This document shows, piece after piece, positions 44,992 through 52,977 of a stretch of 64,000 nt of DNA (its first letter is position 1; each line of letters opens with the position of its first letter). The notes below the pieces were generated by a model, which worked only from the letters and a program-made list of their open reading frames with translations, was not told the origin of the DNA and did no database searches. The translations under genes and the position numbers were made by a program. The stretch spans positions 744,001 through 808,000 of the forward strand of contig NZ_KE332377.1 in the NCBI RefSeq assembly GCF_000409775.1, read 5' to 3'. Source of the stretch: Litchfieldella anticariensis FP35 = DSM 16096 (GTDB lineage Bacteria > Pseudomonadota > Gammaproteobacteria > Pseudomonadales > Halomonadaceae).

Positions 44992-46902
44992 TCATACCTG
45001 CCGCGCATCCGTAGCCTGCCCTACGTCACGGGCACACATGGCATCACGCACGTGCTCGAGGCTAGTGGGATCATCGATGGTCGACGGCACGCCATATTCC
45101 TTGCCATCCGCAATATGACGCAGCAATTTGCGTAGGATCTTGCCAGAGCGCGTCTTGGGCAACCGCGACACCACCAGCACCTGCTTGAAACAAGCGATGG
45201 CGCCGATCTTCTGGCGAACCAGAGCGATCAGCTCTTCTTCCAGTGCCACCTCATCACCGGAAAAGCTATCCTTCGGAATCACCAGCCCCACTGGCACCTG
45301 CCCCTTCAGAGCATCGTGAATGCCGATTACAGCGCATTCAGCCACCACTGGGTGTGCCCCCAACACCTCCTCCATCTCTCCGGTTGAAAGCCGATGACCG
45401 GCGATATTGATCACATCATCAGTACGCCCCATGATGAAAAGGTAACCTTCGTCATCGAAGTACCCTCCATCTCCGGTCAGGTAATATCCCGGAAAGGCCG
45501 CCATGTAGGCGCCATGGAAGCGCTGGGGATCGCGCCAGATACCCGCCAGACATCCCGGCGGCATGGGCTCGCGAATCACCACGCTGCCCTGCTCGTTGGC
45601 CGCGGCCGACTCACCGTCACGGTTCAGTACTTGAACATCGAACCCTGGCACCGCCACGGTTGCCGAACCAGCCTTGATCGGCATCGCTTCCAACCCCTGC
45701 AGGTTGGCGACAATCGGCCAGCCGGTTTCGGTCTGCCACCAGTGATCGACGATAGGCACTGACAATAAATCTTCCAACCAGTGGAAGGTTGGTGGATCGA
45801 GTCGCTCACCCGCCAGGAATAATGCCTTAAGACTGGAAATATCATGCTTGGCCAGCCACTGACCATCCGGATCCTCTTTCTTGATCGCCCGGAACGCCGT
45901 GGGAGCGGTAAAGAAGGTCTTGACTCGATACTCCTCGATCAAACGCCAGAAAGCGCCCGCATTCGGGGTACGCACCGGCTTCCCCTCATAGACGAGCGTG
46001 GTGCACCCCCGCAGCAGAGGACCATAAACGATATAGGAATGTCCCACGACCCACCCCACGTCGGAGGCCGAGAAGAACACCTCGTCCGGTGCCATGTCAT
46101 AGATGGTTTCCATGGAGTAGTACAGAGCCACGGCATGACCGCCATTATCGCGCACTACCCCTTTGGGCTTGCCGGTCGTACCTGAGGTATACAGGATATA
46201 CAAAGGATCCGTGGCTTTGACCGGCACACAAGGTACCGGCTTGGCAGCATCTACCAATGCTTGCCACTCGTGGTCACCTTCACCGAGTTCGGCATGCAGC
46301 TGATCGCGCTGCAGGATCACAGTCGCATCCGGTTGATGGCGGCTGGTGCGTAGCGCTTCGTCGACGATTGGCTTATAGGGAATCACTCTGTCGACTTCCA
46401 CACCACAAGAAGCGGCAATGACGACCCGGGGTTCGGCATCTTCAATGCGCACCGCCAGTTCATGAGGCGCGAAGCCGCCGAATACGACCGAATGCACAGC
46501 ACCCAATCGCGCGCAGGCATACATGGCGATCAGGGCCTCCGGCACCATAGGCATGTAGATCACCACTCGATCGCCCTTTTCAACACCTAACTCGGCCAAA
46601 GCACCGGCGAACATTGCCACCTGGTCACGCATCTCACGATAACTCAGTTGCCGCTTGGCGCCCGTAACCGGAGAGTCCCAAAGTATCGCGGCCTGCTCAC
46701 CACGCCCCGATTCGACATGATGATCCAACGCCGCATGGCAAGTATTCATTTCTCCATCCACGAACCAACGAGCATGCCCCTGATCGTCATATTCCAGAAT
46801 GGTCTGTGGCGAAACGAACCAGGGAATACGTTTGGCCTGCTCGGCCCAGAAGATTTCAGGATGCTCGATGGACTGGCGGTATTCATTCTTGTAGGAGCTC
46901 AT
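44992..46902 (-). CDS. prpE: Propionyl-CoA synthetase PrpE-like (acyl-CoA ligase)
   Basis: 636 residues from ATG 46902 (MSSYKNEYRQSIEHPEIFW). AMP-forming ligase with the P-loop YTSGTTGKPKGVVRD, core motif WWQTETGWPI, YLTGDGGYFDDEGY and hinge IMGRTDDVINIAGHRLSTGE. SRLPKTRSGKILRKLLR near the C-terminus carries the lysine that Pat-type acetyltransferases modify in this family. It activates propionate, and possibly acetate or other short acids, to the CoA ester. The PrpE group is favoured over AcsA by length and by PKGVVRDNGG. A longer start at 46980 is possible. Confidence 0.9.
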   Translation of the reverse strand: MSSYKNEYRQSIEHPEIFWAEQAKRIPWFVSPQTILEYDDQGHARWFVDGEMNTCHAALDHHVESGRGEQAAILWDSPVTGAKRQLSYREMRDQVAMFAGALAELGVEKGDRVVIYMPMVPEALIAMYACARLGAVHSVVFGGFAPHELAVRIEDAEPRVVIAASCGVEVDRVIPYKPIVDEALRTSRHQPDATVILQRDQLHAELGEGDHEWQALVDAAKPVPCVPVKATDPLYILYTSGTTGKPKGVVRDNGGHAVALYYSMETIYDMAPDEVFFSASDVGWVVGHSYIVYGPLLRGCTTLVYEGKPVRTPNAGAFWRLIEEYRVKTFFTAPTAFRAIKKEDPDGQWLAKHDISSLKALFLAGERLDPPTFHWLEDLLSVPIVDHWWQTETGWPIVANLQGLEAMPIKAGSATVAVPGFDVQVLNRDGESAAANEQGSVVIREPMPPGCLAGIWRDPQRFHGAYMAAFPGYYLTGDGGYFDDEGYLFIMGRTDDVINIAGHRLSTGEMEEVLGAHPVVAECAVIGIHDALKGQVPVGLVIPKDSFSGDEVALEEELIALVRQKIGAIACFKQVLVVSRLPKTRSGKILRKLLRHIADGKEYGVPSTIDDPTSLEHVRDAMCARDVGQATDARQV

Positions 46903-46959
46903 GACAGTACCCAGTTGGCGGCCCAGTATGCGAGATGGATGACGACATCCACTCTGCTG

Positions 46960-47045
46960 ATTGTTGACACTGTAGAGCATGAAAACAAATTTTCACTTCA
47001 TACCATCGGCTAACTAGCCGACAACCCACGCCTATTGTCAACAAT
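46960..47045. promoter_or_regulatory. Pair of ATTGT-N2-ACAAT-type operators upstream of prpE
   Basis: ATTGTCAACAAT (47034-47045) is a full palindrome; ATTGTTGACACT (46960-46971) is a weaker copy 74 bp away (about seven helical turns). Together they also give an exact 11-bp inverted repeat, GATTGTTGACA and TGTCAACAATC. GT-N-AC palindromes like these are typical of GntR-family regulators, including propionate regulators of the PrpR type; that match is from memory. The rest of the 391-bp gap from 46903 to 47293 holds no gene I can support. Confidence 0.5.
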
Positions 47046-47108
47046 CTTACGGCCCCATCCATTCAGGACTAAATCCTTAGTCACATTGACTTATCGTTAA
47101 ATGCTTGC

Positions 47109-47168
47109 TTGAAAAAGGCTTGCCGAGTTCTTGAAGCTTTACTAAACAAATATTGAGGCTTCACTAAA
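47109..47168. promoter_or_regulatory. 22-bp-phased direct repeats upstream of the ArsR gene
   Basis: TTGAAGCTTTACTAAA (47131-47146) and TTGAGGCTTCACTAAA (47153-47168) match at 14 of 16 positions and start exactly 22 bp apart. A third TTGA at 47109 keeps the same 22-bp step. They lie in an AT-rich stretch 125-185 bases before the ArsR-family start. A tandem binding site for that regulator is likely by position; not proven. Confidence 0.5.
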
Positions 47169-47293
47169 ATGAGATAACAAACAAAAGACGGGAGCGTCAC
47201 CCACTCGCTGCCACGGCGTCGGGTAATGGGATGGTCGTGAATGGCTTGAATGGCGGCCGCTACCCGCAAAGCCTGACGACCAGGAGACATGAC

Positions 47294-47611
47294 ATGAGCA
47301 CACGCCAACCCGCTAGCCAACTGCTGGATGCAGGGGATCCGGTACTCGGCGAAGCCACCGCCTTGCTCAAGGCGATGGCCAACGAAAACCGGTTGCGTAT
47401 TTTGTGCTTGCTCAACGGTACCGAATTGTCGGTGTCGGAGCTCAATGCCAAGCTAAGTCTGAGTCAGTCGGCGCTTTCCCAACACCTGGCCATTTTGCGA
47501 CGCGAAGGCATGGTGACGACTCGTCGCTCCTCACAGACTATCTATTACTCGCTGCAAGGAGAACATGCCAAGCGCATCATCGATGCCCTGGCCAAACTCT
47601 ACTTGGCATGA
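47294..47611 (+). CDS. ArsR-family transcriptional regulator
   Basis: 105 residues, winged helix-turn-helix: ALLKAMANENRLRILCLLNG, LSVSELNAKLSLSQSALSQH, LAILRREGMVTTRRSSQTIYYSL. Only one cysteine (about residue 37) and no ArsR or SmtB metal-site pattern, so it is more like the metal-independent or redox-sensing HlyU/BigR-like members, but it lacks the second cysteine those use for persulfide sensing. AGGAG is seven bases before ATG 47294. Target genes unknown; autoregulation is plausible. Confidence 0.9.
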   Translation: MSTRQPASQLLDAGDPVLGEATALLKAMANENRLRILCLLNGTELSVSELNAKLSLSQSALSQHLAILRREGMVTTRRSSQTIYYSLQGEHAKRIIDALAKLYLA

Positions 47612-47626
47612 TCGTGACATGCGGAA

Positions 47627-47650
47627 AGCGATCACATCGATGTGATCGCT
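47627..47650. terminator. 24-bp perfect palindrome between convergent arsR-type gene and sohB
   Basis: AGCGATCACATC and GATGTGATCGCT are exact complements; outer GCGG and CCGC (47621-47624, 47651-47654) extend the stem. It lies between two convergent genes and probably ends both transcripts, though T-tracts are absent. The core TGTGATCGCT also recalls CRP-like half-sites, but the position argues for a terminator. Confidence 0.6.
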
Positions 47651-47662
47651 CCGCGGAAGCGG

Positions 47663-48697
47663 CTATTTACGTAGCCAACGGCTGGCATCGGCCACCTCGA
47701 TGGTGCGTTCCACTCCTCGCTCCACTCCCTTGGCGATGGCCAACCCCAAGCGCTCGCTCAATCCTTTGCGTGTTTCCAAGCGCACGGTCAGTATCCTGGC
47801 ATCGCTCATACGCTCCATCAGGTAGGCCTCACTGGTGCCCAAGCTATCCGCCAATCCACGCTGCACGGCATCGCTGCCATACCAGATCTCCCCAGTCGCC
47901 GCGCTATCGATATCCAACCCAGACCGCCGCTCGGCGACATAGCGCTTGAACAACTCGTGAGTGTTTTCCAGATCTTCAACGAACTTCTCCCTGCCCTCTT
48001 CCGTGTTTTCTCCAAAAACGGTGAGGGTACGCTTATAGCGACCGGCGGTAAGTACCTCGACATCGATATCATGGCGCTTGAGCAAGCGATGAACGTTGGG
48101 CAACTGCGCCACCACACCGATCGAACCCAACACGGCGAATGGCGCGACATGCAGCCGGTCAGCGCAACAAGCCATCAGATAACCACCACTGGCCGCTACT
48201 TTATCGACACAGACCGTGGTGCTCACTCCAGCCGCACGCAGTCGATCCAATTGGGCAGCCGCCAGACCATAGGCATGTACTAACCCTCCAGCCGACTCCA
48301 ACCGGATCACCACCTCGTCACCTTCTTTGACGACCCCCAACAGGGCGGAGATTTCCTCGGCCAGGCGTAAGGCCCCGGAAGCCTTCAAATCCCCATGAAA
48401 ATCCAACACCCAGACACAGGATCGTTCAGACTGCCCTTTTGCCTGGCGTTTCTCATCCTTGTCTGCACGCCGAAAGGCTTTGAGTTGCCCTTTGCGCAAT
48501 CCCCGGGCGGTACGGGCCAAGCGCAAACGTCGACGGCGCTGAAGGTAGCGTTCATTGAGTTCTTCGATGCACAGTCGTGTGCGATCACTGGACTCATGCC
48601 GGACTCTCGCCACCAAGGCTATGACCAATGCCGCAACGACCAGCAAGGTCAACGCCTGGGCCAGAAACATACCGTAATCCGTTAGCCATTCGGTCAC
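47663..48697 (-). CDS. sohB: Inner-membrane serine protease SohB (S49 family)
   Basis: 344 residues from a GTG at 48697 preceded by GGAGGAG; E. coli SohB has about 349. N-terminal membrane segment about 8-31, SohB-specific N-terminal domain, then the S49 protease domain with RLESAGGLVHAYG, the nucleophile in DKVAASGGYLMACCAD and the conserved lysine in AGRYKRTLTVF. A signal peptide peptidase-like protease facing the periplasm. Confidence 0.93.
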   Translation of the reverse strand: MTEWLTDYGMFLAQALTLLVVAALVIALVARVRHESSDRTRLCIEELNERYLQRRRRLRLARTARGLRKGQLKAFRRADKDEKRQAKGQSERSCVWVLDFHGDLKASGALRLAEEISALLGVVKEGDEVVIRLESAGGLVHAYGLAAAQLDRLRAAGVSTTVCVDKVAASGGYLMACCADRLHVAPFAVLGSIGVVAQLPNVHRLLKRHDIDVEVLTAGRYKRTLTVFGENTEEGREKFVEDLENTHELFKRYVAERRSGLDIDSAATGEIWYGSDAVQRGLADSLGTSEAYLMERMSDARILTVRLETRKGLSERLGLAIAKGVERGVERTIEVADASRWLRK

Positions 48698-48831
48698 TAA
48701 ACACTCCTCCAAGAAACGACCCGTTCCATTGTCCGTGCCACCACGGTGATACAACACAAGAAGCTTGCTCCAAACGCGTGTTTTAAATAATCTCCTTTTC
48801 CACCCGTGGTTCGACATCAAGGATATACGAC

Positions 48832-49143
48832 ATGGCCAACCCCATTATCGAGAAGCTTCAGGCTCGTTTCGATACCTCTGCCGCCCAAGATATGGACGAC
48901 GTCTTCCAGTTTCTTTTCGACGACACCGACGACTACTACTTGATCGTCAAGAATGGCAATCTCGACGTCAAACAAGGTGAGCACGATGATCCTTCAGTCA
49001 CCCTGTCGATGAGCACCGACACCCTGAAAGGCATCATGAACGGCGAAGTCAATGGTATGACCGCCTTCATGACTGGCAAACTCAAGGCATCAGGCAATGT
49101 CATGCTGGCTACTAAGCTGACGAGCCTCTTCCCTACCACATAA
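48832..49143 (+). CDS. SCP2 sterol-carrier-like lipid-binding protein
   Basis: 103 residues making one SCP2 domain: VFQFLFDDTDDYYLIVKNGN, DPSVTLSMSTDTLKGIMNGE, AFMTGKLKASGNVMLATKL. The fold binds hydrophobic ligands such as fatty acyl groups; the bacterial role is unclear. AAGGA lies before the ATG. Divergent from sohB; stands alone. Confidence 0.9.
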   Translation: MANPIIEKLQARFDTSAAQDMDDVFQFLFDDTDDYYLIVKNGNLDVKQGEHDDPSVTLSMSTDTLKGIMNGEVNGMTAFMTGKLKASGNVMLATKLTSLFPTT

Positions 49144-49177
49144 GCACAGCTCTCTGCCCAAAGGCCGCTCGCCGCCT

Positions 49178-49957
49178 TCACCGGACCTTACGCGCCACAC
49201 TTCCCAAGTGCATCTCGATCAGGGTCCGGGAAATGGAATAGAGCGGCGGCAATTGCGGCAACTTCCCCGGCGAGAACCACGCCGCATCGACAATTTCCTC
49301 GCCATCGATACGAATACGGCGGCTAGCAGCCTCGGCAAAAAAACCCAGCATCAACGAATGGGGGAAGGGCCAGGCTTGGCTACGGTAATAACTGACACGC
49401 CCCACCGCGATACCCACTTCCTCATAAATCTCACGCCGCACGGCATCCTCGGCAGACTCACCCGGCTCGATGAAACCTGCCAGAGTCGAGTACCGGCCGG
49501 GAGGGAAACGCGGGCTGCGTGCCAACAACATGGCATCCCCATGCGTCACAAGAGTAATGATGCACGGTGATATACGCGGATAGTTGCGGTGTTCGCAAAT
49601 AGGGCAGCGCATGGCAAATTCGTGTGCCACACGCGCTGTCCGACTCCCGCAGCGACCACAGAAACGATGGTCTCGCCACCAGGTTCCCACTTGCAGGGCA
49701 GTCGACAAGAGTGAGAATTGCGACTCGGGGAGTTGCGATAACCACGCCCGACCATCTAGCCAATCCGCTCCCGGCGCCGACTCCTCAACCACCAGAGCCA
49801 CTGGAGTATCATGCCACCACCCCAGCGGCAACGCCGACTCAGGCCATTTCTGGAGCGATTGCAGCAGACCACCATCCGCCCCAGGAGCGATATGCCCTTG
49901 AGCCATACGAATCAGAAAACCCTGGTCTGCATTGGTTGGCAGATCACGGCGGAACAT
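49178..49957 (-). CDS. nudC: NAD+ diphosphatase NudC (NADH/NAD-RNA decapping)
   Basis: 259 residues. Zinc ribbon CGRCG with CPIC (about 101-121), Nudix box GFIEPGESAEDAVRREIYEE, and the NudC-specific SQAWPFPHSLM. It hydrolyses NAD(H) to NMN(H) and AMP and removes NAD caps from RNA. ATG 49957 overlaps the dnaQ stop (TGATG), which fixes the start and shows coupling. Confidence 0.94.
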   Translation of the reverse strand: MFRRDLPTNADQGFLIRMAQGHIAPGADGGLLQSLQKWPESALPLGWWHDTPVALVVEESAPGADWLDGRAWLSQLPESQFSLLSTALQVGTWWRDHRFCGRCGSRTARVAHEFAMRCPICEHRNYPRISPCIITLVTHGDAMLLARSPRFPPGRYSTLAGFIEPGESAEDAVRREIYEEVGIAVGRVSYYRSQAWPFPHSLMLGFFAEAASRRIRIDGEEIVDAAWFSPGKLPQLPPLYSISRTLIEMHLGSVARKVR

Positions 49958-50724
49958 CACTGCTGCTTCCGATCCAGCGCTCCCCAGCCTGGCAACTCAT
50001 CCCACCGACACTGCCCAGCCGTTTGGCGAAGCTTTTCCAGCTTAGCGTGATGAGCCGCCAACTCGTCATCATCGGGACACAGTACCGCCAATCGCCCCCG
50101 TTCTGCCGCCAACCGACGAATACCGGCATGCCCAGCATCAGGTTCATCACTAGCGTGCTCTTGCGACAATCCATCCAGAGATAGAGCCGTCTGGCCCCCA
50201 GTCATCGCCAGATAGACCTCGGCCAGGATCTCGGCATCCAGCAAAGCGCCATGCAATACACGGTGGCCATTGTCAATGTCGTAGCGCTTGCACAGAGCAT
50301 CGAGGCTGTTGCGTTGCCCCGGATGTTTGTCACGCGCCATCTTCAGGGTATCGAGTACACGACAATGCTCTGCCACGGGACCCAGCATGGGTTCACTGCG
50401 AGCCTGATTGAGCATCAGGAACTCATGATCGATGAAGCCCACGTCGAAGGCAGCGTTATGGATGATCAGTTCGGCGCCGCGAATGTAGTCCCAGAACTCA
50501 TCGGCGATGGCCGCGAACACAGGTTCGCCGGCGACCCGCTCGTTGGTAATGCCATGGACCTCGATCGCTTCGGCATCGATATCGCGTTGAGGATTGATGT
50601 ACTGGTGATAGTTGTTGCCGGTAAACCGGCGATTGACCATCTCCACTGCCCCGATCTCGATCAGCCGATGGCCTTCCTTGGGATCGATGCCGGTGGTTTC
50701 GGTATCCAGAATGATCTGACGCAT
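49957..50724 (-). CDS. dnaQ: DNA polymerase III epsilon subunit (3'-5' proofreading exonuclease)
   Basis: 255 residues. DEDDh exonuclease: DTETTG (Asp7, Glu9), HNAAFDVGFIDHEF, LDTLKMARDKHPGQRNSLDA and HGALLDAEILAEVY with the catalytic His and Asp. The C-terminal tail (about 185-255) would contact the alpha subunit. It is downstream of rnhA in the common rnhA-dnaQ pairing, here on the same strand with a 32-base gap. Confidence 0.96.
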   Translation of the reverse strand: MRQIILDTETTGIDPKEGHRLIEIGAVEMVNRRFTGNNYHQYINPQRDIDAEAIEVHGITNERVAGEPVFAAIADEFWDYIRGAELIIHNAAFDVGFIDHEFLMLNQARSEPMLGPVAEHCRVLDTLKMARDKHPGQRNSLDALCKRYDIDNGHRVLHGALLDAEILAEVYLAMTGGQTALSLDGLSQEHASDEPDAGHAGIRRLAAERGRLAVLCPDDDELAAHHAKLEKLRQTAGQCRWDELPGWGALDRKQQ

Positions 50725-50756
50725 GCTATTTCTCAGCTCTCGGCAAAAGCGTGCGA

Positions 50757-51218
50757 TCAGACTCGCGACGCTTGATGATCGTCGATGGCTTCATTGGCCA
50801 GTGCATCTGCCCGTTCGTTACCGGGATGCCCACTGTGTCCCTTTACCCAATGCCACTGGATGCGGTGTCGGGCCACTTCGTCCAGCAAGGACCGCCACAA
50901 CTCGGCATTCTTCACCGGCTGACGGGCCGATGTTTTCCAGCCGCGCTTTTGCCAGCCATGAATCCACTCGGTAATTCCCTTGCGCAGGTATTCGGAGTCG
51001 GTCCACAGATCAATCGCACAAGGGCGCTTGAGCTCGCGCAGTGCCATGATGGCCGCCGTCAGTTCCATGCGATTGTTGGTAGTATCGGTTTCGAACCCCT
51101 TCAGGTCCTTCTCATGGCGGCCACTGACCAGCACAGCGCCCCAACCTCCTGGCCCAGGGTTACCACGGCAGGCACCGTCGGTATAAATGGTTACATGGGG
51201 AAGCGAGGTATCAGTCAC
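50757..51218 (-). CDS. rnhA: Ribonuclease HI
   Basis: 153 residues. Catalytic Asp14 ([16 protein letters not shown]), Glu52 (NRMELTA), Asp74 (WTDSEYL) and Asp138 with His128 ([16 protein letters not shown]). It cuts RNA in RNA-DNA hybrids. The start is GTG at 51218, overlapping the methyltransferase stop by 8 bp, with AAGGA about nine bases ahead and an in-frame stop just upstream. Confidence 0.96.
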   Translation of the reverse strand: MTDTSLPHVTIYTDGACRGNPGPGGWGAVLVSGRHEKDLKGFETDTTNNRMELTAAIMALRELKRPCAIDLWTDSEYLRKGITEWIHGWQKRGWKTSARQPVKNAELWRSLLDEVARHRIQWHWVKGHSGHPGNERADALANEAIDDHQASRV

Positions 51219-51966
51219 CCTCTGTCATCCTTTCCGGTTGGCGACTTATCCGGGTGGCATGCCCCAACGAGGCTCCCCCGAGCGACGACCCAATGGCCAA
51301 CTTGGGCCGTTGGATCTGCGCCAATTGTGACTTGCGCCGGGCACGTATCATGAAGGTGTCACCCAATGGCAGATTATGACGACGTCCCAGGGTTTCCAGC
51401 ATGGCATTGCGTGGCGCTCGGCCCGGCAAGTGAAAACCGCAGTAGTCTACCCGCTCGATCTCGAAGTCGACAAACGCTAGCCAATCACCCAACCGGCCGG
51501 GAGTACGCCAATGCCCCCGCCATGGCAAATGACGACGACGCTGAGGCCACACCCGCGATAGGCCAGTCACTCCCAGCGGCCCCCAGCCAAAGATGATCAA
51601 GCGCCCGCTATCGGCCGTCACTCTCGCGGCCTCTTGCAGCACATGGTGTGGATCTTCCACCACTTCCAACAGGTGGTGAACGATCACCAATTGCATCACC
51701 CCGTCAGGCAATGGCAAGCGATCGGGTTGGCAAACCAAAGTTTGGGATGATTCTGCCAATTCTGCGGTCGGTGCCCAGCGTATAGGGTGACGTATCGGGC
51801 ACATATCCCCCAAGCGTGGCGCCATCCCCAACTCGAGACTGTAGGCGCCAAACAGGCGCTCACATACTGGCCCCAAGCAAGCGCGCTCCGCCTGCCAATG
51901 AGCCTGCCCATCGGCCGAACCCCAATAGCGGCGGCCATCGCGCACCAACTGCGCCAGCGATATCAT
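51211..51966 (-). CDS. SAM-dependent methyltransferase (class I)
   Basis: 251 residues from ATG 51966; a GTG at 51984 is the alternative. The SAM pocket is poorly conserved at the glycine-rich loop, but [20 protein letters not shown] followed by [20 protein letters not shown] is a typical methyltransferase_11 strand 4-5 region. It is the conserved upstream neighbour of rnhA-dnaQ and gloB in gammaproteobacteria (YafS-like). Substrate unknown. Confidence 0.85.
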   Translation of the reverse strand: MISLAQLVRDGRRYWGSADGQAHWQAERACLGPVCERLFGAYSLELGMAPRLGDMCPIRHPIRWAPTAELAESSQTLVCQPDRLPLPDGVMQLVIVHHLLEVVEDPHHVLQEAARVTADSGRLIIFGWGPLGVTGLSRVWPQRRRHLPWRGHWRTPGRLGDWLAFVDFEIERVDYCGFHLPGRAPRNAMLETLGRRHNLPLGDTFMIRARRKSQLAQIQRPKLAIGSSLGGASLGHATRISRQPERMTEGD

Positions 51967-52161
51967 AACATCCGAATTTGACACAGCGCGGCGTTCTCCC
52001 CACAGTATTCGGTTTTGCGCAGCCTATTCGTCACTAGGCAATGTTTATTATTTACCACCGGTCGGCCCGGCACCAACGACCTCGCTTGAAACTCTTGAAA
52101 CTATAGCGGGAGCGGCACGGATGGTTAAGTCGATGACTTGCAACGCGAGGACAGCGATCCC

Positions 52162-52929
52162 ATGTTGAGCGTGACACCGATTCCGGCCTTTAGCGACAAC
52201 TATATCTGGCTAATGCGCCAGGATACGAGCCCCGAAGTTGCCGTTGTCGATCCCGGCGATGCCAGTCCTGTGATCGACGTGTTAGAGCGTGAAGGGCTCA
52301 AGCTTGGAACGATTCTGATCACGCACCATCATCATGACCACACTGGCGGCCTGGCCGAACTCATCCGCCAATACCGGCCACGCGTCATCGGGCCGCAAAA
52401 CCCTAATATCGAGGGAATCGACGAACGTCTCGTCGAGGGAGACGAATGCCTGATCCTGGGGCGCCGCTTCGAAGTTATCGAAGTACCCGGCCACACCCTG
52501 GATCATATCGCCTTCTTCGCCGCGGGTATTCCTCCCCTGCTATTTTGTGGCGACACCCTGTTTTCCAGCGGCTGCGGGCGCTTGTTCGAAGGTTCGCCCG
52601 AACAAATGCATGCCTCCCTCACGAAATTGGCGGCACTGCCCAATGAGACGCTGGTATTCGCCGCTCATGAATACACGCTGGCGAATCTGCGTTTCGCCAA
52701 GGCTGCCGACCCTGAGAATACTGTCATCGACGAGTATCTCGAAGAATGCCAACGAGCCCGAGAGCAGGACAAGCCCACCCTGCCAAGCAATCTCGCCAGG
52801 GAGTTCCAAATCAATCCCTTCCTGCGAGCCGACCAAGCCGGTGTGCAAAAAGCAGCTTCCACACAGGGTGATGTCGACTCAGCGCTTTCCACGTTCACCA
52901 CCTTGAGAGCCTGGAAAGATCGTTTCTGA
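52162..52929 (+). CDS. gloB: Hydroxyacylglutathione hydrolase (glyoxalase II)
   Basis: 255 residues. Metallo-beta-lactamase fold with the binuclear metal motif THHHHDHTGG, PGHTLDHIAFF, FCGDTLFSSGCGRLFEG and AAHEYTLANLRFA, which is the glutathione-binding part of glyoxalase II. It hydrolyses S-lactoylglutathione in methylglyoxal detoxification. ATG 52162 is used (MLSVTPIPAFSDNYIWL); GAGG lies eleven bases upstream. Divergent from the methyltransferase gene, as in many relatives. Confidence 0.95.
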   Translation: MLSVTPIPAFSDNYIWLMRQDTSPEVAVVDPGDASPVIDVLEREGLKLGTILITHHHHDHTGGLAELIRQYRPRVIGPQNPNIEGIDERLVEGDECLILGRRFEVIEVPGHTLDHIAFFAAGIPPLLFCGDTLFSSGCGRLFEGSPEQMHASLTKLAALPNETLVFAAHEYTLANLRFAKAADPENTVIDEYLEECQRAREQDKPTLPSNLAREFQINPFLRADQAGVQKAASTQGDVDSALSTFTTLRAWKDRF

Positions 52930-52977
52930 CCCCATGGACGCCAAACCTACCGTCTGCGCCCCAGAGGAATCCGCGAC

